A stretch of DNA of 64,000 bases from Streptomyces sannanensis (GCF_039536205.1 NZ_BAAAYL010000001.1:3286001-3350000); one strand, 5' to 3'; positions 41,024 through 51,594 are shown, counted from the first letter of the stretch. Numbers and translations: made by a program. The notes: generated by a model not told the origin, from the letters alone.

Positions 41024-41489
41024 GAGCGGCCTCCTCGGGAGAACCGAACCTTCTCGGTTCTTTCCTCTAAATTCTGCACCTTGACCCGCGTTGCCCGAAA
41101 TGGCAGACGCGAGCCGAGTCGGTTATAGGACGAACGGCTTGTCCTCGGCACTACAACTACACCATCCGTCCAGCCACGTCGGCCAAACCGATGGAATTGC
41201 CCTCTCAGGTGTTCATCAGCGGCGGAAGCCGATGGACCATGTCATAGCGGACAGTCACGTCACAGTGACGATCAGTCACAGAGCGATCAGGAGCCACCAG
41301 ACCCCCCATAGAGTGCAATGCCGACCATTCCGCCCACACTTGGACGGAAGGAACCCCTCCCGGACTCCTTGTCCTATTTTGGCACGAGGGCATGGGATAG
41401 GCGCAAGGTAAGGTTTAGTGCTGTCCGTCACGCTTGGCCCAAAGGCCCGTATCGGGACCTATGTCCTGGACCAAGGACCTGACCGGTTC
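41024..41489. promoter_or_regulatory. bldC upstream region
   Basis: 466 bp with no gene. Probably contains the bldC promoter (on the minus strand, before 41023) and the downstream end of the next minus-strand gene. A run of TCACAGTGACGATCAGTCAC-type repeats near 41258-41285 is visible. I cannot place exact promoter boxes. Confidence 0.4.
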
Positions 41490-42344
41490 TCAGTTCGCGT
41501 ACCGCCGGGCCCTCACGGGCCGCCAGCGCTCCGTGAAGCGCGTGTACGCCTCCGCCGACCCCGCCTCGTCGTCGGCCCGCAGTGCCGCGAGGCCCTCGGC
41601 CACGTCCGCGGCCGACCGGTCCGCCGTCAGCAGCTCCTCCGGCAGGACGTGGACCAGGCCGCCGTAGTCCAGCTCGACCAGCGAGCGCGGATGGAACTCC
41701 TCCAGCCATCGGCCGACGTCCACCAGCCCCTCGGTGAGCGCCCCCTCGCCGATGCGCTCACGCAGCGTCCTCAGGGCCCGCGCCAGCCGCCGGCGCGCCT
41801 GCGCCATCGGGGTGCGGTAGCGGAGAACGGGCGGCGCACCACCCTCCGCCCCGACATACTCCCGCTCTTCGTCCGCGAAGACTGTGAACCAGCTCACAGG
41901 GGCATGCCAGAGCGACGTCAGGATCCAGGGCCGCGCATCGGGATTCCGCTCCCGCCAACGCTCGTAGTCGTCCGCCGCCTGCCTGCGCACCACCGGCGGG
42001 AGCAGCGCGTCCAGCACCGCCGGCGGGAACTCGTCCGTCAGCCGCTCCAGGGCCTGCCAGCCGCGCAGCCGGGTGCGCCAAGGGCATACGCACACGACAC
42101 CGTCCAGCTCGGCGACGAAGGCGTCGGCGCTCTCGTGCACGGGCACCACCACCGGTGGGGTCGGCAGCAAGTCCGCCAGGGCGCGCCGGAGTTCGTCCTG
42201 GGCGGTGGGGGCACGGCCGCTCCGTGCGTGCAGCTCCGCGTAGCGCGCCCAGTGGCCGCGCTCGGGCTCCGGAAAGGCGGCCAGCGGCTCGTACACGCGC
42301 AGATAGGACGTGTAGGGAACGATCACCGGGACTGACGCGGCCAT
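41490..42344 (-). CDS. Conserved hypothetical protein next to bldC/vdh
   Basis: 284 residues from ATG 42344, chosen because GGGACG stands 10 nt upstream; an ATG nine bases earlier is possible. It begins ASVPVIVPYTSYLRVYEPLA and contains WILTSLWHAPVSWFTVFADE and SLVELDYGGLVHVLPEE. The composition is that of a soluble globular protein. I do not recognise a functional domain. It is divergent from vdh. Confidence 0.7.
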   Translation of the reverse strand: MAASVPVIVPYTSYLRVYEPLAAFPEPERGHWARYAELHARSGRAPTAQDELRRALADLLPTPPVVVPVHESADAFVAELDGVVCVCPWRTRLRGWQALERLTDEFPPAVLDALLPPVVRRQAADDYERWRERNPDARPWILTSLWHAPVSWFTVFADEEREYVGAEGGAPPVLRYRTPMAQARRRLARALRTLRERIGEGALTEGLVDVGRWLEEFHPRSLVELDYGGLVHVLPEELLTADRSAADVAEGLAALRADDEAGSAEAYTRFTERWRPVRARRYAN

Positions 42345-42507
42345 GCGGTTCATCGTCCCACGTCGTGGACATTCGTAACCCGGGAGAGGGTGATCCTTCG
42401 CACGCGCTCGGATCTACGCCCGCGTAGGACTTACTCTCTTGCCGAAAAGGCGGTCTCCACCCACAAGACCGCCCCCGTCCGCCGCTTCGTACTTGGGAGT
42501 CACCACC

Positions 42508-43590
42508 GTGACCGATGTGACCGACGGCGTCCTGCACACCCTGTTCCAGTCGGAGCAGGGAGGCCATGAGCAAGTAGTGCTGTGCCAGGACCGCACTTCC
42601 GGACTGAAGGCCGTCATCGCCATCCACTCCACCGCCCTGGGCCCGGCCCTCGGCGGCACCCGCTTCTACCCGTACGCCAGCGAGGTGGAGGCCGTAGCCG
42701 ACGCGCTCAACCTCTCCCGCGGTATGTCGTACAAGAACGCCATGGCCGGTCTCGGCCTCGGCGGCGGCAAGGCCGTGATCATCGGTGACCCCGAGAAGAT
42801 CAAGACCGAAGAGCTGCTGCTGGCCTACGGCCGCATGGTGGCTTCGCTCGGCGGCCGTTACGTGACGGCCTGCGACGTCGGCACGTACGTCGCCGACATG
42901 GACGTCATCGCCCGCGAGTGCAAGTGGGTCACCGGCCGCTCCCCCGAGAACGGCGGCGCCGGCGACTCCTCCGTCCTCACCGCCTTCGGCGTCTTCCAGG
43001 GCATGCGCGCCGCGGCGCAGCACCTGTGGGGCGACCCGACCCTGCGCGACCGCAAGGTCGGCGTCGCGGGTGTCGGCAAGGTCGGCCACTACCTGGTCGA
43101 GCACCTGCTCGAGGACGGTGCCCAGGTCGTGATCACGGATGTACGGGAAGAGTCCGTGCGCCGGATCACCGACAAGCACCCGCAGGTCACCGTCGCCGCG
43201 GACACCGACGCGCTGATCCGGACCGGGGGCCTGGACATCTACGCCCCGTGCGCGATGGGCGGCGCTCTGAACGACGACACCGTGCCGGCGCTCACCGCGA
43301 GGATCGTGTGCGGCGCGGCCAACAACCAGCTCGCCCACGCGGGCATCGAGAAGGACCTGGCCGACCGCGGCATCCTCTACGCGCCTGACTACGTGGTGAA
43401 CGCCGGCGGCGTGATCCAGGTGGCCGACGAGCTGCACGGCTTCGACTTCGACCGGTGCAAGGCGAAGGCCACGAAGATCTTCGACACCACGCTGGAAATA
43501 TTCGCACGTGCGAAGACGGACGGTATTCCGCCGGCCGCGGCGGCCGACCGGATCGCCGAGCAGCGCATGGCGGAGGCCCGCGGTCACTGA
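42508..43590 (+). CDS. vdh: Valine dehydrogenase (Leu/Val/Phe dehydrogenase family)
   Basis: 360 residues from GTG 42508, after GGGAG at 8 nt. [20 protein letters not shown] carries the catalytic lysine region, [19 protein letters not shown] the GxGxxG NAD+ site, and [18 protein letters not shown] the family signature. It oxidatively deaminates valine, leucine and isoleucine, feeding acyl-CoA precursors for polyketides in Streptomyces. The sequence closely follows S. coelicolor Vdh as I remember it. Near the N-terminus VTDVTDG is a plausible natural start. Confidence 0.95.
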   Translation: MTDVTDGVLHTLFQSEQGGHEQVVLCQDRTSGLKAVIAIHSTALGPALGGTRFYPYASEVEAVADALNLSRGMSYKNAMAGLGLGGGKAVIIGDPEKIKTEELLLAYGRMVASLGGRYVTACDVGTYVADMDVIARECKWVTGRSPENGGAGDSSVLTAFGVFQGMRAAAQHLWGDPTLRDRKVGVAGVGKVGHYLVEHLLEDGAQVVITDVREESVRRITDKHPQVTVAADTDALIRTGGLDIYAPCAMGGALNDDTVPALTARIVCGAANNQLAHAGIEKDLADRGILYAPDYVVNAGGVIQVADELHGFDFDRCKAKATKIFDTTLEIFARAKTDGIPPAAAADRIAEQRMAEARGH

Positions 43591-43610
43591 CGCTTGACAC
43601 GTCCGACCGG

Positions 43611-43640
43611 CCGACGGCGAGAGAAGACTCACGCCGTCGG
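43611..43640. terminator. vdh terminator
   Basis: CCGACGGCG and CGCCGTCGG pair around AGAGAAGACTCA just after the stop. Confidence 0.7.
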
Positions 43641-43866
43641 CGGGTCGGGCCCGGAAAAGGGTTAAACTCGCAGCTGACCAGCGGGTACGGGGCGTCCCGC
43701 AGGTCGGCCGGCTGGCGCGTCCTACGGGCGGCGTACCGTATGGCCGCGGAAGCAGGTACCGTTGAAGCCCTACGGACACGGTCTCTCCGAGGAGAGTCCG
43801 TTCCGATTCATGAACGCGTGTCAAGACTCTGGGGCCGTCGAGCCCCGTCACCGAGGGGGTCGAGCC

Positions 43867-44130
43867 ATGGGGCGCGGCCGGGCCAAGGCCAAGCAGACGA
43901 AGGTCGCCCGCCAGCTGAAGTACAACAGCGGCGGGACTGACCTGTCGCGTCTGGCCAGCGAGCTGGGCGCATCGACTTCGAGTCCGATCTCGAGCCAGCC
44001 GCCGAACGGCGAGCCGTTCGATGACGACGAGGAGGACGACCCGTACGCCCGCTACGCGGAGATGTACAACGACGAGGACGAGGACGAGGACGACGAGTCC
44101 GACCACTCCTCGCATCGTCGTGGCGCTTGA
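43867..44130 (+). CDS. DUF3073 family protein
   Basis: 87 residues. MGRGRAKAKQTKVARQLKYN is the DUF3073 signature at the N-terminus, with a very acidic tail (DDDEEDDPYARYAEMYNDED). It is actinobacteria-specific and its function is unknown. It is conserved between vdh and purM. Confidence 0.92.
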   Translation: MGRGRAKAKQTKVARQLKYNSGGTDLSRLASELGASTSSPISSQPPNGEPFDDDEEDDPYARYAEMYNDEDEDEDDESDHSSHRRGA

Positions 44131-44160
44131 TGTGCGCTTGACCTCACTTTGAGCACACCG

Positions 44161-44191
44161 CCCGGTCCGGGGCCTGCCGCCCCGGGCCGGG
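44161..44191. terminator. Terminator between the DUF3073 gene and purM
   Basis: CCCGGTCCGGGG pairs with CCCCGGGCCGGG, followed by GTTTCT. It can serve both converging genes. Confidence 0.85.
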
Positions 44192-44259
44192 TTTCTGTGC
44201 GTTCACCCGAGCGGGCCGGAGCCTGGGGCCCGGCCCCCAGAGCCGGGCCCGGAGCGGGA

Positions 44260-45327
44260 TCAGGCCGCGTAGTCGCCGGTCAGCTCCGCACCCGTGCTGT
44301 GCTCGCCGCGCTCGGTGAGCTCGCCGGCCACCCAGGCGTCCACGCCACGGTCGGCCAGGGTCGTCAGCGCCACGTCCACCGACTCCTCCGGAACGACGGC
44401 CATCATGCCGACGCCCATGTTGAGGGTCTTCTCCAGCTCCAGCCGCTCGACGTCGCCGGCCCTGCCGACCAGGTCGAAGACTGCACCCGGGGTCCAGGTG
44501 GAGCGGTCGACGGTGGCGTGCAGGTGGTCCGGAATGACCCGGGCCAGGTTGGCGGCCAGACCGCCACCGGTGATGTGCGAGAACGCGTGGACCTCGGCCG
44601 TACGGGTGAGCGCCAGGCAGTCCAGCGAGTAGATCTTGGTGGGCTCCAGCAGCTCCTCGCCGAGGGTGCGGCCGAACTCCTCGACCTGCTGGTCCAGGCT
44701 CATCCCGGCCCGGTCGAAGACCACATGCCGGACCAGCGAGTACCCGTTCGAGTGAAGACCGGACGAGGCCATCGCGATGACCACGTCCCCCTTACGGATA
44801 CGGTCCGGGCCCAGCAGCCGGTCGGCCTCCACCACGCCCGTACCGGCGCCCGCGACGTCGAAGTCGTCCGGGCCCAGCAGGCCGGGGTGCTCCGCGGTCT
44901 CGCCGCCGACGAGGGCGCAGCCGGCCAGGACACAGCCCTCGGCGATGCCCTTGACGATGGCGGCGACCCGCTCGGGGTGGACCTTGCCGACACAGATGTA
45001 GTCGGTCATGAACAGCGGTTCGGCACCGCAGACGACGATGTCGTCCATGACCATGGCGACCAGGTCGTGGCCGATGGTGTCGTACACGCCCATCTGGCGG
45101 GCGATGTCGACCTTCGTACCGACGCCGTCGGTCGCGGAGGCGAGCAGCGGGCGCTCGTAGCGCTTGAGGGCGGAGGCGTCGAAGAGACCGGCGAAACCGC
45201 CGAGGCCGCCGAGGACCTCGGGGCGCTGCGTCTTCTTCACCCACTCCTTCATCAGCTCGACGGCGCGGTCGCCCGCTTCGATGTCGACGCCCGCGGACGC
45301 GTAGGAGGCACCTTGAGTCTCAGACAT
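44260..45327 (-). CDS. purM: Phosphoribosylformylglycinamidine cyclo-ligase
   Basis: 355 residues. ERPLLASATDGVGTKVDIAR, MVMDDIVVCGAEPLFMTDY and LVGGETAEHPGLL are PurM signatures, with GLHSNGYSLVR in the C-terminal half. It performs the ATP-dependent closure of FGAM to AIR in purine synthesis. It follows purF on the same strand by 45 bp and is probably cotranscribed. Confidence 0.96.
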   Translation of the reverse strand: MSETQGASYASAGVDIEAGDRAVELMKEWVKKTQRPEVLGGLGGFAGLFDASALKRYERPLLASATDGVGTKVDIARQMGVYDTIGHDLVAMVMDDIVVCGAEPLFMTDYICVGKVHPERVAAIVKGIAEGCVLAGCALVGGETAEHPGLLGPDDFDVAGAGTGVVEADRLLGPDRIRKGDVVIAMASSGLHSNGYSLVRHVVFDRAGMSLDQQVEEFGRTLGEELLEPTKIYSLDCLALTRTAEVHAFSHITGGGLAANLARVIPDHLHATVDRSTWTPGAVFDLVGRAGDVERLELEKTLNMGVGMMAVVPEESVDVALTTLADRGVDAWVAGELTERGEHSTGAELTGDYAA

Positions 45328-45372
45328 GAGGGGTTGAGAACTTTCGTGTCGTAACTGCGTTGCTGCAGGGTC

Positions 45373-46890
45373 TTACGGGCGACGGAGCGCGTCGGCGGCA
45401 TCCGAACCGCCCGCCAGCTCGGTCTCCAGCAGCTGCTTGCCGAGCAGCTCGGGGTCCGGCAGCTCCATCGGGTACTCGCCGTCGAAGCAGGCCCGGCAGA
45501 GGTTCGGCTTGGCGATGGTGGTCGCCTCGATCATGGCGTCGAGGGAGATGTACGCGAGCGAGTCCGCGCCCAGCGACTTGCCGATCTCCTCGACCGACAT
45601 GCCATTGGCGATCAGCTCGGCGCGGGTGGCGAAGTCGATGCCGAAGAAGCACGGCCACTTCACCGGCGGCGAGGAGATCCGGATGTGGACCTCGGCGGCG
45701 CCGGCCTCGCGGAGCATCTTGACCAGGGCGCGCTGGGTGTTGCCGCGGACGATCGAGTCGTCGACGACGACCAGGCGCTTGCCCTTGATGACTTCCTTGA
45801 GCGGGTTCAGCTTGAGGCGGATACCCAGCTGGCGGATGGTCTGGGACGGCTGGATGAAGGTCCGGCCGACGTAGGCGTTCTTGACCAGGCCCGAGCCGTA
45901 GGGAATGCCACTGGCCTCGGCGTAGCCGACCGCGGCCGGGGTGCCGGACTCGGGCGTCGCTATCACCAGGTCGGCGTCGACCGGGGCCTCCCCGGCGAGC
46001 TTGCGGCCCATCTCCACACGGGAGAGGTAGACGTTCCGGCCCGCGATGTCGGTGTCGGGGCGCGCCAGGTAGACGTACTCGAAGACACAGCCCTTGGGCT
46101 TCGCTTCCGCGAATCGGGAAGTGCGGATGCCGTTCTCGTCGATGGCGATCATCTCGCCCGGCTCGACCTCGCGGACGAAGCTGGCGCCGACGATGTCGAG
46201 GGCGGCGGTCTCGGAGGCGACCACCCAGCCGCGCTCCAGCCGGCCCAGCACCAGCGGGCGGATGCCCTGCGGGTCGCGGGCGGCGTACAGCGTGTGCTCG
46301 TCCATGAAGACGAGGGAGAAGGCGCCCCGGACCTCGGGGAGAACCTTCGCGGCGGCCTGCTCCACGGTGAGCGGCTTGCCGTCATCGTCGGTCTGGCCGG
46401 CCAGCAGGGCCGTGACCAGATCGGTGTCATTGGTGGCGGCGACCTGGGTGGCGCGGCCGTTCTCCTTCGGCAGCTCCGCGACCATCGCGGCGAGCTGGGC
46501 GGTGTTCACCAGGTTGCCGTTGTGGCCGAGGGCGATGGAACCGTGCGCGGTGGCACGGAACGTCGGCTGCGCGTTCTCCCACACCGAGGCTCCGGTGGTG
46601 GAGTAGCGGGCATGTCCGACCGCGATGTGGCCCTTGAGGGAACCGAGCGAGGTCTCGTCGAAGACCTGGGAAACCAGGCCCATGTCCTTGAAGACGAGGA
46701 TCTGAGAGCCGTTGCTGACCGCGATTCCCGCGGATTCCTGGCCTCGATGTTGGAGGGCGTAAAGCCCGAAGTACGTGAGCTTGGCGACCTCTTCACCCGG
46801 AGCCCAGACACCGAAGACGCCGCAAGCGTCCTGGGGGCCCTTCTCGCCGGGGAGCAGGTCGTGGTTGAGTCGTCCGTCACCACGTGGCAC
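45373..46890 (-). CDS. purF: Amidophosphoribosyltransferase
   Basis: 505 residues from GTG 46890. ACGVFGVWAPGEE holds the catalytic Cys after a short propeptide, GHARYSTTG and HNGNLVN line the glutaminase site, RLVVVDDSIVRGNTQRAL is the PRPP-binding loop, and CRACFDGEYP provides cysteines of the Fe-S cluster. It makes phosphoribosylamine, the first committed purine step. The start is chosen because MPRGDGRLNHDLLPGEKGP is the known N-terminus; the longer ORF runs upstream into repeat DNA. Confidence 0.96.
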   Translation of the reverse strand: MPRGDGRLNHDLLPGEKGPQDACGVFGVWAPGEEVAKLTYFGLYALQHRGQESAGIAVSNGSQILVFKDMGLVSQVFDETSLGSLKGHIAVGHARYSTTGASVWENAQPTFRATAHGSIALGHNGNLVNTAQLAAMVAELPKENGRATQVAATNDTDLVTALLAGQTDDDGKPLTVEQAAAKVLPEVRGAFSLVFMDEHTLYAARDPQGIRPLVLGRLERGWVVASETAALDIVGASFVREVEPGEMIAIDENGIRTSRFAEAKPKGCVFEYVYLARPDTDIAGRNVYLSRVEMGRKLAGEAPVDADLVIATPESGTPAAVGYAEASGIPYGSGLVKNAYVGRTFIQPSQTIRQLGIRLKLNPLKEVIKGKRLVVVDDSIVRGNTQRALVKMLREAGAAEVHIRISSPPVKWPCFFGIDFATRAELIANGMSVEEIGKSLGADSLAYISLDAMIEATTIAKPNLCRACFDGEYPMELPDPELLGKQLLETELAGGSDAADALRRP

Positions 46891-47198
46891 GGTACCGAGT
46901 GTAGGCGAGATCGACCACTGGTCCGAATTGAGGAACCTCATATGTGACGCACTCCGCGGGCTCCGGTAGGTGCGTAAGGCATATTGCGGGCGGAACTGTT
47001 CATTCCGGCGCCCGGGGACTCGGGACGCCGGCCGAACCGTGCGTACACGCTGTGTGAGCTGCCCTATCCCGCCTGAGCAGCGCTCGCACCCAGCCCCTTG
47101 CCGTTCGCCGCGGTGAGGGGCAGGGGGGCACCCCGGGGGCACCCTGGGGCACCCCCTGGGGGAGCGTCGCGACGGGACAAACGTTGCCGGGAGGGGCA
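46891..47198. promoter_or_regulatory. purF upstream region and partial MITE sequence
   Basis: 308 bp. The purF promoter must lie here. From about 47117 the sequence is CCCCGGGGGCACC-type repeats plus GGGAGCGTCGCGACGGGAC, which resemble a broken right end of the MITE-like family. No gene seen. Confidence 0.45.
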
Positions 47199-47490
47199 CT
47201 GGTGCTGTGGCCCGGGAAGCTCGCGGCTCCCCCAGCTACCTCCCCCAGCTACCTCCCCCAGCTACCGCTGGGGGTGCCCCCAGGGTGCCCCCAGAGGTGC
47301 CCCCAGGTGCGGTGCGTCGCAAGGCGGAGCATCGCAGCTCGTACTCGGCCGTACTCGCGCGATTCGACAACGATGGGGGCACCTCCCGTGCCCGAAGGGC
47401 TACGGGGGAGAAGTGCCGTGCTTGGGGGCACCTCCCAGCGGTAGCTGGGGGAGGGTCGCGAGCCGGTGAACCTTTCCGGTCACAGCACTG
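47199..47490. mobile_element. MITE-like element, long form
   Basis: The left end GGTGCTGTGGCCCGGGAAGC and right end GAACCTTTCCGGTCACAGCAC are imperfect inverted repeats of the family seen at 3248. The interior contains CCCCCAGCTACCTCCCCCAGC-type tandem pieces and a segment GCATCGCAGCTCGTACTCGG shared with the copy at 62946. It ends 2 bp from the stop codon of the next gene. No transposase. Confidence 0.75.
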
Positions 47491-47491
47491 G

Positions 47492-48283
47492 CTAGGTCAT
47501 CACCGGAAGCAGCCCGGACAGATCGGCCCGCTCCCCGCTCGCGCTGACCCGGGCCTCGTCGAGGGCCGCGGCCCATTCCGTACGGCCCGTGGCGAGCCGG
47601 ATCCAGGTCAGCGGGTCGGTCTCGACGACATTGGGCGGGGTGCCGCGGGTGTGCCGGGGTCCCTCGACGCACTGGACCACGGCGTACGGCGGGATACGGA
47701 CCTCGACGGCGCCGCCGGGCGCCTTCACGGCGAGGGCGTCGGCCAGCAGCCGGGTGCAGGCGGCGAGCGCCTGGCGGTCGAAGGGGATGTCCAGGCCGGT
47801 CGCGGCGTTCAGGTCGTCGGTGTGGACGACGAGCTCCACCGTGCGGGTGACCAGGAAGTCGCCGAGGGGCATGGCGCCGACGCGGGCCTGGATCAGCCGC
47901 TGGTCCGGGGTGGCGGGCAGCCGCTCGGCGATCCGGGCGGCGACCCGGGTGTACAGCTCGTCGAGCTCCCATTCGGCGGCGATCTTCCTGGTGTCGTCAC
48001 GGACCTTCCCGGCGACCGCCGCGGTCGCGAACGGCCACTCCATCAGGGTGACTTCCTGCTTCGGCGGCTCGGGCCGGTCGATGTTCCGGCTGATGCTCTC
48101 GACGGCCACGGTGAGATGGGTGGCGAGATCGCGGACGGTCCAGCCCCCGAGCCTGGTGGGCAGTGCGAGCTGTTCCGGCGTCAGGGTCAGGACGGCCGCG
48201 CGTACATGCTCGAACTGGGCGAGCACCGCGGCCCTGATCTTGGCGGAGTCATACCTGCGGGTGCGCTTCCTGGCAGCTGGCAT
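47492..48283 (-). CDS. Mycothiol-dependent maleylpyruvate isomerase-like (MDMPI / SCP-2) protein
   Basis: 263 residues. LGGWTVRDLATHLTVAVESI in the N-terminal DinB-like helical domain gives the first metal His, and the C-terminal SCP-2-like domain has GGAVEVRIPPYAVVQCV and NVVETDPLTWIRLATGRTEW. Such proteins use a metal and mycothiol for isomerase or transferase reactions. The specific substrate is unknown. Conserved next to purF. Confidence 0.82.
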   Translation of the reverse strand: MPAARKRTRRYDSAKIRAAVLAQFEHVRAAVLTLTPEQLALPTRLGGWTVRDLATHLTVAVESISRNIDRPEPPKQEVTLMEWPFATAAVAGKVRDDTRKIAAEWELDELYTRVAARIAERLPATPDQRLIQARVGAMPLGDFLVTRTVELVVHTDDLNAATGLDIPFDRQALAACTRLLADALAVKAPGGAVEVRIPPYAVVQCVEGPRHTRGTPPNVVETDPLTWIRLATGRTEWAAALDEARVSASGERADLSGLLPVMT

Positions 48284-48294
48284 GACCCGAGCCT

Positions 48295-48770
48295 AGGCCT
48301 GCCGAATCAGAACAGCAGCAGTGCGGTCGCGGCCCACAGGCCGGCCAGTACCTACGTCGTACCGTCCCATGACGGGCCCCACCAGGGCCGTCGTGACGGT
48401 CGCCGTCAGGGTCTGCGTGGCGAAGTCCTGGGCAGACATCCCGCCCTCCAAGCGGGCCGTTCTCGGCCTGCGCCGCGGCACGCTCCCACGCGGCTCGGGC
48501 CTTCTCTGCCTGCTCGTTGCCGGCCGCCGCTCCGCGCCAGCCCGCGAAGACCGCCACCGCCGGCAGCAGCGACGCGATCACGAGGGGAGCCCGGCTTCGC
48601 CGCAGCCCGCGGGGGGCAGCGGGTACCGGGCGGGGCCGGCGGCCTCCAGGGCGAGTTCCCGCCGGACGCGGCGGCCGACCGGGCCACCAGCGTGATCACG
48701 GCGAAGAGGGCTGCCCCGCCCACCACGGTCCGGAGCTCCCATGACGCGGGGGCGAGCGCATTGTGTTCGA
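48295..48770 (-). pseudogene. Degenerate small membrane protein
   Basis: Hydrophobic segments appear in three different reading frames in the same direction: WELRTVVGGAALFAVITLVA (about 48680-48740), MIASLLPAVAVFAGW (about 48537-48581) and AQDFATQTLTATVTTALVG (about 48370-48440). A coding frame cannot be followed across them, so a frameshifted gene is the best reading. It could also be a sequencing or assembly error. Confidence 0.4.
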
Positions 48771-48884
48771 CCCGTCTTCGGGCACATCGGGATTCGGCCG
48801 GGCCCACCGGCTCCGCCTGGCAGGGCCCCGGAGCCCGACCGATGATGAACAAGGGACGTGAAGGGAAGAGAGGCGTGATCCGCT

Positions 48885-49283
48885 ATGGCTGAGCACCCCG
48901 ACTGCGCCCTGGTACGCCGGGCCTACGAGGCTTTCGGCAAGGGTGATCTCGACACCGTCGGCTCCCTCATGACGGACGACGTCGTGCACCACGTGCCCGG
49001 GAACAACACGCTCTCCGGACATCACACCGGCAGGGCGGCCGTCCTGAACCTGTACCGGGAGACCGGCGAGCTGACGGACGACACCATGCGGGTCGAGCTC
49101 GAGAACGTGCTCACCGACGGCCGCGGCCACGTCATGACCGTCCACAAGAGCTTCGGCGACCACGGCGACCGCGGGATCGAGATCCACGAGGGATTCTTCA
49201 TCACGGTCGTCGAGGGGAAGATGACCGACATCGTCGAGTGCACCCAGGACGTCGACGAGAAGAACGCCTTCTGGGGCAGTTGA
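48885..49283 (+). CDS. SnoaL-like (NTF2 fold) protein
   Basis: 132 residues. LVRRAYEAFGKGDLDTVGSL and MTDDVVHHVPGNNTLSG are the SnoaL-type NTF2 opening, with VTVHKSFGDHG-like strands later. It has no visible partner gene. Members act as polyketide cyclases, isomerases or have no known activity. Confidence 0.8.
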   Translation: MAEHPDCALVRRAYEAFGKGDLDTVGSLMTDDVVHHVPGNNTLSGHHTGRAAVLNLYRETGELTDDTMRVELENVLTDGRGHVMTVHKSFGDHGDRGIEIHEGFFITVVEGKMTDIVECTQDVDEKNAFWGS

Positions 49284-49291
49284 GCGCAACG

Positions 49292-49330
49292 GCCGGTGGC
49301 CCCGCTCCCCCACCGGGGAAACGGGGCCAC
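49292..49330. terminator. Convergent terminator
   Basis: GTGGCCCCG pairs with CGGGGCCAC, with an inner CCCCCACCGGGG-type stem. It serves the SnoaL-like gene and purL, which converge. Confidence 0.8.
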
Positions 49331-49344
49331 ACGTCCGTCGCGTA

Positions 49345-51594
49345 TCAGGCGAGCAGCGCCGGGATGGCTGCCTCGTGCGCGTCGCGGAGCTCGCTCAGCG
49401 GGATGCCGAACTCACCCTGCACCTCGACCGACTCGCCGTCCACGACACCGATGCGGGTGGCGGGCAGGCCGCGCGCACCGCACATGTCGTTGAAGCGGAC
49501 CTCCTCGCTGCGCGGGACCGCGACGACGGCGCGGCCCGCGGACTCGGAGAAGAGGAAGGTGAAGGTGTCGAGCCCGTCCGGCACCACCAGCCGGGCACCC
49601 TTGCCGCCACGCAGGCAGGACTCGGTGACCGCCTGGATCAGACCGCCGTCCGACAGGTCGTGCGCCGCGTCGATCATGCCGTCGCGGGAGGCGGAGATCA
49701 GGATCTCGCCGAGCAGCTTCTCGCGGTCCAGGTCGACCTTGGGCGGCAGACCGCCGAGGTGGTTGTGGACGACCTCGGACCAGGCGGAGCCGCCGAACTC
49801 CTCGCGGGTGTCGCCGAGCAGGTAGAGGAGCTGGCCCTCTTCCTTGAAGGCGATCGGCGTACGGCGGGTGACGTCGTCGATCACACCGAGGACGGCCACC
49901 ACCGGGGTCGGGTGGATGGCGATGTCGCCGGTCTGGTTGTAGAGCGAGACGTTGCCGCCGGTGACCGGGGTGCCGAGCACCTGGCAGCCGTCCGCGAGAC
50001 CACGGGTGGCCTCGGCGAACTGCCACATGACGGCCGGGTCCTCGGGCGAGCCGAAGTTCAGGCAGTCGGAGATGGCGAGCGGCTTGGCGCCGGAGGCGGC
50101 GACGTTGCGGTACGCCTCGGCCAGCGCCAGCTGGGCACCGGTGTACGGGTCGAGCTTGGCGTACCGTCCGTTGCCGTCGGTCGCCACGGCCACACCGAGG
50201 TTGGTCTCCTCGTCGATACGGACCATGCCGGAGTCCTCAGGCTGGGCCAGGATCGTGTTGCCCTGCACGAAGCGGTCGTACTGGTCGGTGATCCAGGACT
50301 TGGAGGCCTGGTTCGGGTGGGCGACCAGCTTGAGGACCTGCTCGCGCAACTCGTCCGCGTTCTGCGGGCGGGGCAGCTTGCCGGCGTCGTCGGCCTGCAG
50401 GGCGTCCTGCCAGTCCGGACGGGCGTACGGGCGGTGGTACGTCGGGCCCTCGTGGGCGACGGTGCCCGGGGGCACGTCCACGATCTGCTCGCCGTGCCAG
50501 AAGATCTCCAGGCGCTCGCCGTCGGTCACCTCACCGATGACGGTGGCGATGACGTCCCACTTCTCGCAGATCTCCATGAAGCGGTCGACGTGCTGCGGCT
50601 CGACGATCGCGCACATGCGTTCCTGCGACTCGCTCATGAGGATCTCCTCGGGCGAGAGCGTCGCGTCGCGCAGCGGAACGGTGTCCAGCTCGATACGCAT
50701 ACCGCCGGAGCCGGCGGAGGCCAGCTCGGAGGTGGCACAGGACAGACCGGCGCCGCCGAGGTCCTGGATGCCGGCGACCAGCTTCTCCTTGAAGACCTCG
50801 AGCGTGCACTCGATGAGGAGCTTCTCCTGGAAGGGGTCACCGACCTGGACGGCGGGGCGCTTCGTCGGCTTCGTGTCGTCGAAGGTCTCGGACGCCAGGA
50901 CCGAGACACCGCCGATGCCGTCGCCGCCGGTGCGGGCGCCGTAGAGGATGACCTTGTTGCCGGGGCCGGAGGCCTTGGCCAGGTGGATGTCCTCGTGCTT
51001 CATGACACCCACGCACAGGGCGTTGACCAGCGGGTTGCCCTGGTAGCAGGAGTCGAAGACGACCTCGCCGCCGATGTTGGGCAGGCCCAGGCAGTTGCCG
51101 TAGCCGCCGATGCCCGCGACGACGCCCGGCAGGACGCGCTTGGTGTCGGGGTGGTCCGCGGCGCCGAAGCGCAGCGGGTCCATGACGGCGACCGGGCGGG
51201 CACCCATGGCGAGGATGTCGCGGACGATGCCGCCGACGCCGGTGGCGGCGCCCTGGTAGGGCTCGATGTACGACGGGTGGTTGTGCGACTCGACCTTGAA
51301 GGTGACCGCGTAGCCCTGGCCGACGTCGACGACACCGGCGTTCTCGCCGATGCCGACGAGGAGGGCATCGTTCTCGGGGGCCTTCTCGCCGAACTGCTTC
51401 AGGTGGACCTTGCTGCTCTTGTAGGAGCAGTGCTCGGACCACATGACGGAGTACATGGCGAGCTCGGCGCCGGTCGGGCGGCGGCCGAGGATCTCCCGGA
51501 TGCGGTCGTACTCGTCCTGCTTCAGGCCCAGCTCGGCCCAGGGCTGCTCGACATCCGGCGTCTCGGTTGCGTGCTTGACGGTGTCCAGAGTCAT
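49345..51594 (-). CDS. purL: Phosphoribosylformylglycinamidine synthase subunit PurL
   Basis: 749 residues, the short form that needs PurQ and Pur[40 protein letters not shown] and [18 protein letters not shown] are PurL signatures; [13 protein letters not shown] and SDGGLIQAV follow. It makes FGAM from FGAR, glutamine and ATP. Its ATG overlaps the purQ stop (TGATG). Confidence 0.96.
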   Translation of the reverse strand: MTLDTVKHATETPDVEQPWAELGLKQDEYDRIREILGRRPTGAELAMYSVMWSEHCSYKSSKVHLKQFGEKAPENDALLVGIGENAGVVDVGQGYAVTFKVESHNHPSYIEPYQGAATGVGGIVRDILAMGARPVAVMDPLRFGAADHPDTKRVLPGVVAGIGGYGNCLGLPNIGGEVVFDSCYQGNPLVNALCVGVMKHEDIHLAKASGPGNKVILYGARTGGDGIGGVSVLASETFDDTKPTKRPAVQVGDPFQEKLLIECTLEVFKEKLVAGIQDLGGAGLSCATSELASAGSGGMRIELDTVPLRDATLSPEEILMSESQERMCAIVEPQHVDRFMEICEKWDVIATVIGEVTDGERLEIFWHGEQIVDVPPGTVAHEGPTYHRPYARPDWQDALQADDAGKLPRPQNADELREQVLKLVAHPNQASKSWITDQYDRFVQGNTILAQPEDSGMVRIDEETNLGVAVATDGNGRYAKLDPYTGAQLALAEAYRNVAASGAKPLAISDCLNFGSPEDPAVMWQFAEATRGLADGCQVLGTPVTGGNVSLYNQTGDIAIHPTPVVAVLGVIDDVTRRTPIAFKEEGQLLYLLGDTREEFGGSAWSEVVHNHLGGLPPKVDLDREKLLGEILISASRDGMIDAAHDLSDGGLIQAVTESCLRGGKGARLVVPDGLDTFTFLFSESAGRAVVAVPRSEEVRFNDMCGARGLPATRIGVVDGESVEVQGEFGIPLSELRDAHEAAIPALLA

